Below are positions 25,559 to 34,838 of a stretch of 64,000 bases of DNA, one piece after another. This stretch comes from Hungatella sp. UBA5385. Its GTDB lineage: Bacteria > Bacillota > Clostridia > Lachnospirales > Lachnospiraceae. Position numbers and translations under genes: made by a program. The notes under the pieces were generated by a model. That model ran no database searches and was not told the origin of the DNA. It saw nothing but the letters and a program-made list of their open reading frames with translations. The DNA lies in contig DHOR01000022.1 in NCBI GenBank assembly GCA_002409995.1, forward strand, positions 1-64,000, in the 5' to 3' direction. Each line of letters opens with the position of its first letter. The stretch's first letter is position 1.

Positions 25559-26392
25559 CTATCCTTTTACCGCACCTTGGGTCAAACCGTTTACAACCTT
25601 TTCCTGTGCACAGAAGTACAATATTATAACCGGAAGTGATCCAACAAGAATCGCTGTCAGAATGGCCGGAATATTAACTGTCTGGAAACCATAAAATTCA
25701 CGAATACCCAAAGGAAGTGTTTTCTTAGATGTCGTGTTAATCAAAACATTGGCATTTATAAATTCATTCCAGATATTTAAAAATGTATAAACAATTACGG
25801 TTGACAGACCGGCTCCTGACAAAGGAAGTACGATCTTACGAAATACGCCAATTGTAGAACAGCCGTCAATAACAGCCGCATCTTCTATTTCTTTCGGAAT
25901 TTCCTTAAAAAATTGAGTCAGGATAAATACTGCAACCGGAATATTGTAACTGATATACGGTCCGCATAAGCCAACCAGAGAGTCATTTAAGTGCAAAGAA
26001 CTTAATAAAGTAAATGTAGGAATCAAAGTTGTATGTACCGGAATCATCATCCCTGCAATAATCATAAAATACAGAACCTTTGCGCCTCTGAATTGCATTT
26101 TGGCAAATGCAAATGAAATCATGGAGGCTGATAACACAATCAGGAATACGCTGGCTGCCGATACCATGGCACTGTTGATAAAATAACGGAGAAAATCTGG
26201 TCTGAATACTTTTTGATAGTTGCCAAGGAAGATCTTACCCGGTAAGGACCAGATGTTTGTCAAATACTCCGGCATATCCTTAAAACTGTTGATTAACAGG
26301 AATATGAAAGGAAAACCTGTAATGATCAATATAAGCAGGCAGGCGGTGTAAAGCCCTATTTTAATAAAAAGCCTTTTTAATTTAGGTTCCAT
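25559..26392 (-). CDS. MalG-type carbohydrate ABC permease
   Basis: Inner-membrane permease of 277 residues with six helices and the EAA loop EDAAVIDGCSTIGVFRKIVLPLSGAG. The start at 26392 is chosen because GGGAGG precedes it and its ATG overlaps the stop of the MalF-type gene by one base (TAATG). No ATPase is encoded here, so a shared MsmK-type ATPase elsewhere probably powers it, as is usual in Firmicutes. Confidence 0.94.
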   Translation of the reverse strand: MEPKLKRLFIKIGLYTACLLILIITGFPFIFLLINSFKDMPEYLTNIWSLPGKIFLGNYQKVFRPDFLRYFINSAMVSAASVFLIVLSASMISFAFAKMQFRGAKVLYFMIIAGMMIPVHTTLIPTFTLLSSLHLNDSLVGLCGPYISYNIPVAVFILTQFFKEIPKEIEDAAVIDGCSTIGVFRKIVLPLSGAGLSTVIVYTFLNIWNEFINANVLINTTSKKTLPLGIREFYGFQTVNIPAILTAILVGSLPVIILYFCAQEKVVNGLTQGAVKG

Positions 26393-27291
26393 TATTTGTC
26401 CTCCCTTCCCTGTGTAACATACAAAAAGCTGCATGCAAAGATGAAACAGATCAGGAACATATATGCTGCAATTGTACTTGCATACCCCATCTGAAACTCA
26501 GTAAATCCTTTTTTATACATATAGGTCGCCATCAATTCCGTACTGGCATTTGGTGCTCCCCCCATCATGACATAGAATAAATCGAAATATTTGAGAGAAC
26601 CAACCAGCTGAAGAACTGCTGATGATCGAAGGGTAGGCATAATCAACGGAAACGTGATACTTTTAAAACATTGCCAGCTGTTAGCACCATCTATTTTAGC
26701 TGCTTCGTATAATTCTTCCGGAACGTTTGTTAATCCGGCTCTGATAATGATCATATAAAACGGAATAAACTGCCAGCATATAACAAACAGTATGGAGGGA
26801 AGAGCAGTTGATCCTTGAAGAAAAGCGGTTGACCACGGCAGGCCAAGGGCTTTAATAAGTTTCGCAAGGAGGCCAAAGTTAGGATCATAGAATAGGATCC
26901 ACATAATACCGGTTGCCACAGTTGAAAGAAGCTGCGGCATAAAAAATACCGTGCGAAAAAATTTTGTAAATCTGATTTTACTGTTTAGCAAAAGTGCAAG
27001 TAACAATGCACCCGGAAGCTGAACCAGAGTTGATACGGCAACAAGTATGATATTATTCTTCAAAGCATTCCAGAATGCCATATCCTTAGCTACTGCTATG
27101 TAGTTAGCAAGTCCCACAAATGTTTTATTCGCACTGATTCCTTTCCATTCCATTGAGCTGTAGTAAAAAGTTCTTACAATACCCAGCACATTAAATGTTC
27201 CATAGAAAAACAACGCAGGAATTACAAAAAATAATACCAATCCTATCTTTTTCCACCTGTTGGTTGATTTAATCTGATCTCTCTCCATCAA
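26392..27291 (-). CDS. MalF-type carbohydrate ABC permease
   Basis: Permease of 299 residues: six helices and the EAA loop EAAKIDGANSWQCFKSITFPLIMPT near residue 200. It forms the heterodimeric channel with the MalG-type protein encoded immediately after it. The start may be either of two adjacent ATGs. The importer likely carries xylo-oligosaccharides, judged from the GH43 enzyme in the same operon. Confidence 0.94.
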   Translation of the reverse strand: MMERDQIKSTNRWKKIGLVLFFVIPALFFYGTFNVLGIVRTFYYSSMEWKGISANKTFVGLANYIAVAKDMAFWNALKNNIILVAVSTLVQLPGALLLALLLNSKIRFTKFFRTVFFMPQLLSTVATGIMWILFYDPNFGLLAKLIKALGLPWSTAFLQGSTALPSILFVICWQFIPFYMIIIRAGLTNVPEELYEAAKIDGANSWQCFKSITFPLIMPTLRSSAVLQLVGSLKYFDLFYVMMGGAPNASTELMATYMYKKGFTEFQMGYASTIAAYMFLICFIFACSFLYVTQGREDK

Positions 27292-27323
27292 AAATCCCCC
27301 TGTTAGAATAGTTAAAAAATTTA

Positions 27324-28721
27324 CTATTTATCTAATGATTGTTTTGCCAACGCCTCCATGTCAGCTGCTGCCTTTTCAGGAGTTGTCGTTAATCCAAACA
27401 AATCATAGGTTGTCTGTTTATGTAATGCGCCCATGTCTGCCGGAAGGAACTGATCGTAGAAATTCTGAATATAATCTGCATTTCTAAGCATGTCATTGGC
27501 TTCCTGTGTTAATTTATTCGGCATTGTAACGCCCTCAACACCAGTAATAACACCTGCAATATCTACGCTGTCCTGGCCAAACTCTTTATCTGTTAATGTA
27601 TGAATTAATTCAAATGCTTCTTCTGGATATGGACAGGAAGATGAAATTGAGTATGCATTACCGCCGCCCAGAATTTCTTTAGCTGTTCCTTTACCGCCTT
27701 CAACAACCGGGAAATTAAAGATTCCTAAATTATTTTCATAGAAATCCGGTGCTTCAGAGCGGCAGTTGGAGAACATACCATTGGTCTGTACGATATGAGC
27801 TGCCTGTCCTCCGTAGAATAACATACGGGAGCCGCCGGTATCGTAGTTAATTGCATTACAGCCTTCCGGATAATATCCCTTTTTAACCCATTCCTGAATC
27901 TTCTCTCCTGCTTTGATGAAGCTTTCATCTTCAAATGTTCCTCCGTTTTCACGATTGTAAGCATTTAAGAACGCATCTTTTCCGCCTAAACGAAGTGAAT
28001 GGTAGATAAATGTTAAAGCACCCGGCCACTGGCTGGAGTTACCTAATGCCAAAGGAATAATTCCTGCTTCTTTAATTTTGTCACAATTAGCTTCAAATTC
28101 CGCTAGTGTTTCAGGTACTTCAAGTCCTAAATCTGCATATATCTGTTTGTTGTAATATACCGGTGCAGGTCCGCATGAATATGGAAGTGCATAGTTAACA
28201 CCTTTGACCTGGAATAAGCTGAGTGCTGAATCATAGTACTCATCCTGAATTTCTCTTACCTTATCATCAATATTTAGAACTTTACCCTCACTGATGAAGG
28301 ATTCAAGCCACCCGCCGCCCCATGATACGAAGATATCCGGTTCCTCCCCTGCAGCCATAGCTGTTGCAAGTTTGGTTTTATAAGGATCATTTTCCTGAGG
28401 GATATCAACTACTTTGATATTCGGATATTTCTCCATAAATCGATTGATTGCATTCGTAACAGTCTGATGACGTTTCTCATCATTTGCAATATGCCATACG
28501 GTTAATGTGATCTCTTCTGTGGTAAGTTCCGAGCCCCCAGCCGTACTTGCCGCTTCTGTTGTGGAATCACTTACTGCCGGTGCTGCTGTTGTAGCCGCTG
28601 GCGCTGCCGTTGTGTCTGTCGGTGCTCCTGTAGTGGCTGCTGTTCCTCCACCCGAACAGCCCAGTAGATTTACGGCCACCATTGTTGTTGCCATTAACAA
28701 TGCAATACTTTTTCTTTTCAT
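27324..28721 (-). CDS. extracellular solute-binding lipoprotein (sugar, family 1)
   Basis: Lipoprotein of 465 residues. Signal peptide and lipobox NLLGCSGG (Cys22) are followed by a Thr/Ala/Pro-rich linker to about residue 65, then an MBP-like fold (LTVWHIANDEKRHQTV, FVSWGGGWLESF, YALPYSCGPAPVYYNKQIY). It delivers an oligosaccharide to the MalF/MalG permeases encoded downstream. It is the first gene of that operon; a divergent XRE regulator starts 171 bases away. Confidence 0.94.
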   Translation of the reverse strand: MKRKSIALLMATTMVAVNLLGCSGGGTAATTGAPTDTTAAPAATTAAPAVSDSTTEAASTAGGSELTTEEITLTVWHIANDEKRHQTVTNAINRFMEKYPNIKVVDIPQENDPYKTKLATAMAAGEEPDIFVSWGGGWLESFISEGKVLNIDDKVREIQDEYYDSALSLFQVKGVNYALPYSCGPAPVYYNKQIYADLGLEVPETLAEFEANCDKIKEAGIIPLALGNSSQWPGALTFIYHSLRLGGKDAFLNAYNRENGGTFEDESFIKAGEKIQEWVKKGYYPEGCNAINYDTGGSRMLFYGGQAAHIVQTNGMFSNCRSEAPDFYENNLGIFNFPVVEGGKGTAKEILGGGNAYSISSSCPYPEEAFELIHTLTDKEFGQDSVDIAGVITGVEGVTMPNKLTQEANDMLRNADYIQNFYDQFLPADMGALHKQTTYDLFGLTTTPEKAAADMEALAKQSLDK

Positions 28722-28892
28722 AAATTTCTTCTCCTTTTCTTTTTCACGACCTTATTATCTATAAACTAGTATCAATAGGATAATATTATCACAAACTTAA
28801 ACTATAAGCAAGATAAAATCTAGCTATTAGTTTATTTTAATTTTGAAAATTAAACTGTAAGCTAATAAGACAAACGATTAGGAGAATGCAAT
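28722..28892. promoter_or_regulatory. divergent control region with palindrome
   Basis: AT-rich gap between the solute-binding-protein gene and the XRE gene. A 19-base perfect palindrome TTTAATTTT-G-AAAATTAAA sits at 28836-28854, flanked by related CTAATA/TTAG words, and is a candidate operator of the XRE protein. AGGAG precedes the XRE start. Confidence 0.5.
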
Positions 28893-29210
28893 ATGGATTA
28901 CATTGAAATGGGAAAAAACATTAAGAAAATCAGAAAAAACAGAAAATTAACACAAGAACAATTAGCCGAACAAATCGATGTTTCTTCTGTTTACATTAGT
29001 CAAATTGAAACAGGTGCCCGCAAAGCCAGCCTTGAAACAGTTTACAATATTTCACTTGCTCTTAGAGTTACAATTGATGAACTTGTGAATTCAAATAAAA
29101 GTATTACTGATACAAAAAGTATAGCCATTGAACGATTACTGCATAATAGAACGATTAAAGAGATAAACGCACTGGAAAAGTTTCTTGAAATTCTAACAGA
29201 CTTTAGATAA
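28893..29210 (+). CDS. XRE-family small regulator
   Basis: DNA-binding protein of 105 residues. A SinR/Cro-type helix-turn-helix fills residues 5-65 (MGKNIKKIRKNRKLTQEQLAEQ and IDVSSVYISQIETGARKASLE); the remaining 40 residues are helical and may serve dimerisation. It is divergent from the xylo-oligosaccharide importer operon with a palindrome between them, so local control is possible, but this class of small regulator is common and its target is not proven. Confidence 0.88.
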   Translation: MDYIEMGKNIKKIRKNRKLTQEQLAEQIDVSSVYISQIETGARKASLETVYNISLALRVTIDELVNSNKSITDTKSIAIERLLHNRTIKEINALEKFLEILTDFR

Positions 29211-29238
29211 AACTTTTATAGACCAGCAATTAAAATGC

Positions 29239-29287
29239 AAAGAGTGCAGCAATATAACTGGAAATCAGTTATGTTGCTGCACTCTTT
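29239..29287. terminator. bidirectional hairpin terminator
   Basis: 22-bp stem with one mismatch (29239-29260 and 29266-29287) and a 5-base loop between the convergent XRE and PRD-regulator genes; A-run and T-run at the edges fit both strands. Confidence 0.8.
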
Positions 29288-29296
29288 CAGATACTT

Positions 29297-31252
29297 TTAT
29301 CCACCATTCAAATTATTCATAGTAAAAAAACAATGATAATCAGTCACTTCCTCTTCACACTGTTTCCTCAAAATAGCCGGAGTATCAAAGATTCTGTCAA
29401 AAACATTCATAATCATCTTCAGCTTTTGACTGTTATCTGCTATTTTAGTATCCACAACAATAAAATACTTCTCACCATGAAGTGTAAAGGATTCCGCATC
29501 AGCAAAATAATAAATATGGAATTTTTCCCGATCCGAATCCAGATTTAAAAACAGTCTGATCTCATGATTATTTCCAGTAATAATCTCATTATATGAGCTA
29601 TTATTCAATTCTTTCAGTTGAAAAGGTTCAAAACGGAATTTTTCATCAATCTTCGTATAATACAGTCTTGGAAGGAATTCCTGATAGCGGTAGGAATTAA
29701 TAAAAACATTATTTAACGAAGCAACATACTCTTTTTCAGACAAATCCTCAGAAGCATAATAAATCGGTGAATATTTAATATTCATATGCTTTCCATATTC
29801 CATGCATAAATAGTAATCATAATGCAGGGAATCCATGCTCTCCAGCTCATATAACATTTTTGTCTCTATTTTCTCAATAAATTCACCAAAATGCTGCTGA
29901 AGATTATTTTTTAACTGCTGTGTAGACAATCTGCCGTCAATTGCAATCAGAGCCAGCTTCAACTTATAATGGGATAGAGTAATACGGTTAAACAGTCCCA
30001 GTATGGTAATAAACAGAAGATACTGTTCTCTTTTTGAAAACTTATAGGAATATTTCTCCTCAAAAGCTATGCAAAGGCAATGGATTGCATAGTTGAGCAC
30101 CGGCTTCCGGTCCATGCCCTTGATGTCATAAAAGCCCATATCCACATCATCTGATAGCTTCAATACCTGCTTCAGACTAATAGGAATCATGATTTTAAGC
30201 AGATCCTTAAAACAGGTATAATCATTAAACATATTGATACAAAAATAAGTGGACAGCTCATTAAGAATATAATTCCTAAGGTCCTCTGCTATTTTTACAA
30301 GCTCACCATAACGCTCTTCACTGCACTCCCGGAAGCGATATAGATCGGTGCTCATAACAGCCACTAAAGTAAGATATTGTAGAACATTTTTATCAAAATC
30401 AAATCCAGTATAAAGATTTCTAAGTTTCTGGATCAGTTCCTCTATGACTCCATATTCCTCAGTAGCTTTATAATTAAAATCAATTTCCGGAAAATTAATC
30501 TCCATGGTTTCATGCTTCCGAAGATAATTTCGGAAGAAAATCAAGTAAATTAAGAAACGTTCTGAATACAAATCTGAAAATACTATGTTGGAACCGGCAA
30601 GAGTTTTATGCAGAATATCTCTCATACTTTCCTTTTCATTTTCGTCACACAGAAAAAAATCATTAAATTCAGTCACACCTAAATCCGAAGAACTATACTT
30701 GTGAAAATATCGATACATTCTGACAATACAGCTGATTTTATAAAATAACTCCCCTTGAATTGTAATTCCATAATAAGGCTTAATTACCAGTTCGATATGA
30801 TAACCCCGAAAGAATTCTTTTACCTCTGCAAGCTCCCTGTGCAGCGAATTGCTTTCATTGAGGTACAACTCTCTTTGTAACTGCTCTGTTTTTATTGGCT
30901 CCTGTGAGGACAGCAAACGTCTGATAATATACTGAACTCTTAGCTTCTGTTCATCATTGACTGTGTTTGGCTGATAAATCTGAAAATAATCTTTGATCTG
31001 GTCACTTTGTTCCTGATCTCTCAGTACCAGGCGATAACCTTCTGACCTTTTAGACAGAATCTGTATCCCAAATCCGGTCATTTCCGTTCTCATAGTTTTG
31101 ATATCATTCTTAATGGTTCTTGGTGTGACACCCAGTTCATCAGCCAGCATCTGGCTGGATACCATTCCCTCCGAACGAAGAAGGAGGAGAAAGATCACCT
31201 TATGTCTTGGATTCAATAATACTGTAAACAAATCCCCGATATTGCTCTGCAA
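29297..31252 (-). CDS. BglG/Mga-type PRD transcriptional regulator
   Basis: Regulator of 651 residues. N-terminal DeoR-like winged HTH (SSQMLADELGVTPRTIKNDIKTM), a second HTH near residue 110, then helical blocks that look like PTS regulation domains (for example YGELVKIAEDLRNYILNELS near 320), and a C-terminal region that is degenerate. It probably activates the mannose-family PTS genes, with activity set by phosphorylation. The start is TTG at 31252, with GGAGGAG seven bases upstream. It is the last gene of the PTS operon. Confidence 0.82.
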   Translation of the reverse strand: MQSNIGDLFTVLLNPRHKVIFLLLLRSEGMVSSQMLADELGVTPRTIKNDIKTMRTEMTGFGIQILSKRSEGYRLVLRDQEQSDQIKDYFQIYQPNTVNDEQKLRVQYIIRRLLSSQEPIKTEQLQRELYLNESNSLHRELAEVKEFFRGYHIELVIKPYYGITIQGELFYKISCIVRMYRYFHKYSSSDLGVTEFNDFFLCDENEKESMRDILHKTLAGSNIVFSDLYSERFLIYLIFFRNYLRKHETMEINFPEIDFNYKATEEYGVIEELIQKLRNLYTGFDFDKNVLQYLTLVAVMSTDLYRFRECSEERYGELVKIAEDLRNYILNELSTYFCINMFNDYTCFKDLLKIMIPISLKQVLKLSDDVDMGFYDIKGMDRKPVLNYAIHCLCIAFEEKYSYKFSKREQYLLFITILGLFNRITLSHYKLKLALIAIDGRLSTQQLKNNLQQHFGEFIEKIETKMLYELESMDSLHYDYYLCMEYGKHMNIKYSPIYYASEDLSEKEYVASLNNVFINSYRYQEFLPRLYYTKIDEKFRFEPFQLKELNNSSYNEIITGNNHEIRLFLNLDSDREKFHIYYFADAESFTLHGEKYFIVVDTKIADNSQKLKMIMNVFDRIFDTPAILRKQCEEEVTDYHCFFTMNNLNGG

Positions 31253-31276
31253 GGTAACTCCTCCTCCCCTTATTAA

Positions 31277-32095
31277 CTATTCTAAATACTGTTGTTTCAT
31301 TAAGTTTATCATATTTTCAGTGACATTCAATTCCTTTATGGCATATTTTTCAATGCTTCCATAGCTTTTCTCTATCTCGTCAATAGAAGCCTCAATAAAG
31401 TCAGGTTTTGTATCAATAAAGGACAGCAGATACGCCAGCACAGTCTCATCAGATGTAAAGGTTCTATAGATATTCATCTTATATTCATTTCGCTCCAGCC
31501 GGTTTTCTCTGGTCACCATATAATCTTCGATGAGATGTTTTCTTTCAACACCCAATAGGCCCAGCAAAAGCATTGCACCAAATCCGGTCCGATCCTTGCC
31601 TCCCCTGCAGTGCTGCACAATTGCGGCAGCATTAGGATCGGCTGCTATGTGCAGCATTTTTGAAAATGCCTTTTTGGACTTCTCAAAATGAATAAAGTTA
31701 CGATATTGTTCTAATACAATGCCATCCCGCTGCGTAAGCAAACCTTTTTCTTTCTGCTCTGTAACTTTTTTTACCAGATTCTCATCCTCATTGTCTTTGC
31801 TGGAAGAAAATTGAGCGGCAAGCTCTGCTGCATGAGCATCCGGGTCTAAATGATAGGTTTTTACATTTGCATCAAATACCGGGTTTGGATACTTCTCAAT
31901 CTCGTCATCACTTCTATAGTCAATGATTGTATGTATATTCAGAGTTTTCAGCTGCTCCAAACCTTTTTCATCTGCATTAAAAATATGATCCGAGCGATAT
32001 AGTTTGCCCCACTTAACTGTTTTTCCATCGCTTGTGGGATATCCTCCCATATCACGAAAATTGTTCATCCCTGAAATAGGTATGTTTCGCTGCAT
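31277..32095 (-). CDS. tyrosine-type protein phosphatase (PTP-like)
   Basis: Protein of 272 residues with the P-loop HCRGGKDRTG (Cys163, Arg169) of the dual-specificity/tyrosine phosphatase superfamily (DUF/Y_phosphatase3 type), preceded by the usual N-terminal FRDMGGYPTSDG and LYRSD motifs. It hydrolyses phosphoesters, either on protein tyrosines or on small molecules such as sugar or inositol phosphates. Its position between PTS permease genes and the PRD regulator suggests dephosphorylation of an imported sugar phosphate or of a regulator. Confidence 0.88.
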   Translation of the reverse strand: MQRNIPISGMNNFRDMGGYPTSDGKTVKWGKLYRSDHIFNADEKGLEQLKTLNIHTIIDYRSDDEIEKYPNPVFDANVKTYHLDPDAHAAELAAQFSSSKDNEDENLVKKVTEQKEKGLLTQRDGIVLEQYRNFIHFEKSKKAFSKMLHIAADPNAAAIVQHCRGGKDRTGFGAMLLLGLLGVERKHLIEDYMVTRENRLERNEYKMNIYRTFTSDETVLAYLLSFIDTKPDFIEASIDEIEKSYGSIEKYAIKELNVTENMINLMKQQYLE

Positions 32096-32135
32096 AGTCT
32101 TTCATTCCTCTACTTTCCTATATTTCAGTTATGTA

Positions 32136-32945
32136 TTAACCTAAGATTGACAGTCCATACAGTACAATTGATATAAGCATAATGCCTAATATAATCATAG
32201 CAGCATGTTTTCCACCAGTCTTTTTGAGAATCCGGTAAACCGCAAATGTAACAAGCAGACTAAACAGCCCAGGCATAATTTTATCAAACATCTCCTGAAG
32301 CACAATCACATTATCTCCTGCTCCAAACTCCAGAACAAATTTCAGTTTAACAGAAGTTGCAATTAAGCCTCCAATAACCATCAGCCCTACGATGTTGGCA
32401 ATATTGGCAAGGCGCTGTAATGCATTGGTTCCAGAACCGCTTACCATATCAAGCCCTTTTTGATAGCCCCAGTGAATTCCATAATACCTGGTAGCTATAT
32501 TCACAATGTTATATAGTATAAACATTAGGATTGGTCCGATCACGCTGCCATTTAATGCCAGTGCCGCACCAATACTTCCGCAGATTGGAAGCCAGGTAAA
32601 TTTAAGAACACTGTCACCAATTCCTGCAAGAGGTCCCATAAGACCGGTTTTCATGGATACCACTGTATCTTTTTCTTCTTCTGTGGTACTTTCCTCCAGT
32701 GCTGCAGTCACTCCCAGAATTAGAGCATCAGCATTTACATGACTGTTGAAAAATTTCAGATGTCTTTTAATGGCTTCTACTCTCTGCTCCTTGGGTTTGT
32801 CCTTGTATAAACGTTTTAAAACCGGAGCAATGCTGGTAAGAAAACCGATTGCCTGCATAGATTCATAGTTATTAGTTAAATTTAGAAACTGCAGATTAAA
32901 AAAGACTCTATTCAAATCTGATTTTGTGATTTTATTATTCTCCAT
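32136..32945 (-). CDS. mannose-family PTS, IID component
   Basis: PTS IID of 269 residues: N-terminal LNRVFFNLQFLNLTNNYESMQAIGF, the TGLMGPLAGIGDSVLKFTWLPI loop and five or so membrane helices toward the C-terminus. Together with IIC it forms the translocation path of mannose/fructose/sorbose-type systems. Overlaps the IIC stop by one base. Confidence 0.95.
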   Translation of the reverse strand: MENNKITKSDLNRVFFNLQFLNLTNNYESMQAIGFLTSIAPVLKRLYKDKPKEQRVEAIKRHLKFFNSHVNADALILGVTAALEESTTEEEKDTVVSMKTGLMGPLAGIGDSVLKFTWLPICGSIGAALALNGSVIGPILMFILYNIVNIATRYYGIHWGYQKGLDMVSGSGTNALQRLANIANIVGLMVIGGLIATSVKLKFVLEFGAGDNVIVLQEMFDKIMPGLFSLLVTFAVYRILKKTGGKHAAMIILGIMLISIVLYGLSILG

Positions 32946-33721
32946 TATAAATCGTAATCTCCTTCCTCTGTATCAGCAGATGATGATGATGATGCAGGTG
33001 CTGATTTTTCCTGTGTAGCCAGATCATAAAGTATTGCCAAAGGCAGAGAAATCAAGGTTATTGCCAATATGGACAGATTCATATAAACTGCCAAAGCAAA
33101 TCCGCAGATTAAAAATACCCATAGCTCGCCTTTTTTAATCATCATCTGCATCAGTAAACCAATTCCTACTGCAGGAATTATTTTACCTGCAATACTAAGT
33201 CCCTTCATCACTACCTCAGGAAGTGCTGCCACTACCTGATCGATAACGCCTGCTCCCAGATAAATAGCTAAGAAAGTAGGAATTGCACGAATTAAAAATA
33301 CAATCAGCATAGGAAGGTAATTAATGCGGAACAGCTTATCAAAGTCCCCTTCTTCAGCCATACGATTGGCAATAGGATTCAAAGCAATAATTCCTGATTT
33401 ATACAAAACAAGCAGCTGTTGTGCCAAAAGAGAGGTAGGTACAGCCAGCGCCACTGCTGTAGCCACTCCACCAGAGGAAATACCAAGTGCGGTACCTATG
33501 GCAGTTCCGGTAATCATATCAGGTGCGGAATAAGCTCCTACATTGCCGATTCCCATCCACATAACTTCCAGAGTTGCACCAATTATAAGACCTGTCTGCA
33601 AATCTCCCATAATCAGTCCCACTACTGTAGCAATCAGTAACGGTCTTCTGATCATCTGTGTACCCATATCATCAATGCTGCAAATCCCTGCCCATGCAGC
33701 AACTAAAAGAGCTGTTCCCAT
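32945..33721 (-). CDS. mannose-family PTS, IIC component
   Basis: PTS IIC of 258 residues. Landmarks are DDMGTQMIRRPLLIATVVGL, GDLQTGLIIGATLEVMWMGIGNVGA and PDMITGTAIGTALGI. The C-terminal tail is Ser/Asp/Glu-rich (near 240-258) and cytosolic. The gene lies between IIB and IID with one- to two-base spacing, so all are translated together. Confidence 0.95.
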   Translation of the reverse strand: MGTALLVAAWAGICSIDDMGTQMIRRPLLIATVVGLIMGDLQTGLIIGATLEVMWMGIGNVGAYSAPDMITGTAIGTALGISSGGVATAVALAVPTSLLAQQLLVLYKSGIIALNPIANRMAEEGDFDKLFRINYLPMLIVFLIRAIPTFLAIYLGAGVIDQVVAALPEVVMKGLSIAGKIIPAVGIGLLMQMMIKKGELWVFLICGFALAVYMNLSILAITLISLPLAILYDLATQEKSAPASSSSSADTEEGDYDL

Positions 33722-33722
33722 A

Positions 33723-34190
33723 TCAGATTACCCCTTTCAAATCAACTTTTTCATCATTTGGAACCATTTGAATTGTTATCTTCATTCCTGCATCCAGCAA
33801 TTCTACAAATGCAGCCCGTTCTTCCGGAGTAACAGACAAAGCTCTGGATATCTGCTCCCTGCCTTCCTGAAAACGCATTCCGCCAATGTTTAATTCCTCA
33901 ATAGGAACTCCGGCTTTCACTAACTCATTAACATCAGTACTGGTTGTGAATAAAAGCATTGTCCGCCTTTTAATAGGATTTTTCTGATAAATCCCTGCAA
34001 ACTGTTTTACGCCAAATGCATGAACCTTAATCCCCTGAGGCGCTGCCATATTCAATATGTTCTTTTGAATTGCATCTCCTGCAACCTTATCATTTACCAC
34101 AATGATCTGCTCGATCTGATATTTATTAACCCATGTTGTTACTACCTGTCCGTGAATCAGGCGATCATCAATTCTACAAAAACAAATCAT
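33723..34190 (-). CDS. mannose-family PTS, IIB component
   Basis: PTS IIB of 155 residues. The phosphorylated His is His13 in RIDDRLIHGQVVTTW. The C-terminal PxxLxVG-type region is present as part of a normal-length domain. It transfers phosphate from IIA to the incoming sugar. Its start overlaps the IIA stop by 17 bases. Confidence 0.95.
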   Translation of the reverse strand: MICFCRIDDRLIHGQVVTTWVNKYQIEQIIVVNDKVAGDAIQKNILNMAAPQGIKVHAFGVKQFAGIYQKNPIKRRTMLLFTTSTDVNELVKAGVPIEELNIGGMRFQEGREQISRALSVTPEERAAFVELLDAGMKITIQMVPNDEKVDLKGVI

Positions 34191-34605
34191 CTTCTTCCTC
34201 CTCTTTCAAATTATCATTAGTAGCGATGGACATTCCATTGCTGTATGCCATTTCAATGACTGATCTTATCTCACTGAAATCTTTTCCCCGATTCAATGAA
34301 AACTCCAGCAGCATCGGCAGGTTAAAACCTGAACAAAGCAGCACATTGTCTTTTACCAGCAAATGACCGGCCAGATTCATAGGTGTTCCCCCAAGAATAT
34401 CTGTGAAAACAACCAAACCTCTCTCTGTATCCAGCTTTGCCACCTTTTCAAACATCTCTTCTTTCAGCGCATCCACATTATCCACAAGCTCAATCGCCAT
34501 TGTGTCATAATTATTCTGTTTTCCTATAACCAGTTCCAGACTTGCCATTGCAGCCTTCGCAAACTGACCGTGACTCATTACCATTAGTGCAATTTCACCA
34601 TTCAT
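34174..34605 (-). CDS. mannose-family PTS, IIA component
   Basis: PTS IIA of 143 residues: phosphorylatable His12 in MVMSHGQFAKA, the FTDILGGTPMNLAG motif and a C-terminal acidic tail. Start 34605 follows GGAGAGGGG. It is the first gene of a five- or six-gene operon that also holds IIB, IIC, IID, a phosphatase and a PRD regulator. The sugar transported is not evident. Confidence 0.95.
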   Translation of the reverse strand: MNGEIALMVMSHGQFAKAAMASLELVIGKQNNYDTMAIELVDNVDALKEEMFEKVAKLDTERGLVVFTDILGGTPMNLAGHLLVKDNVLLCSGFNLPMLLEFSLNRGKDFSEIRSVIEMAYSNGMSIATNDNLKEEEEDDLFL

Positions 34606-34694
34606 GATAATTCCCCTCTCCATTTGAAATATTCGTAGTTTTGTTGTATGGTTTGGATTATAAGTTCTTTAATTACCTACTTCCAGTTTATATT

Positions 34695-34714
34695 TTTCAC
34701 TATTATAAGTGAAA
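34695..34714 (-). promoter_or_regulatory. PTS operon -10 box inside a palindrome
   Basis: TTTCACT-ATTATA-AGTGAAA is a perfect 20-base palindrome; the central ATTATA reads TATAAT on the minus strand, upstream of the IIA gene. A regulator bound here would cover the -10 element. A -35 could not be fixed. Confidence 0.6.
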
Positions 34715-34756
34715 TTGTCTTTAATAAAGTACAAAGCAGGAGTCTAATGACTATTT

Positions 34757-34794
34757 TAAAAAAGAAAAGGGACTCTCTGCATTTAGAGAATCCC
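34757..34794 (-). terminator. terminator after the M24-fold gene
   Basis: On the minus strand a 10-bp stem (34785-34794 with 34769-34778, one wobble), 6-base loop and a T-rich tract. It ends the M24-fold gene and insulates the PTS operon. Confidence 0.75.
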
Positions 34795-34838
34795 AATCTA
34801 AATATCTATTATTTCATTCAGGTAATATGATGCTCTTT

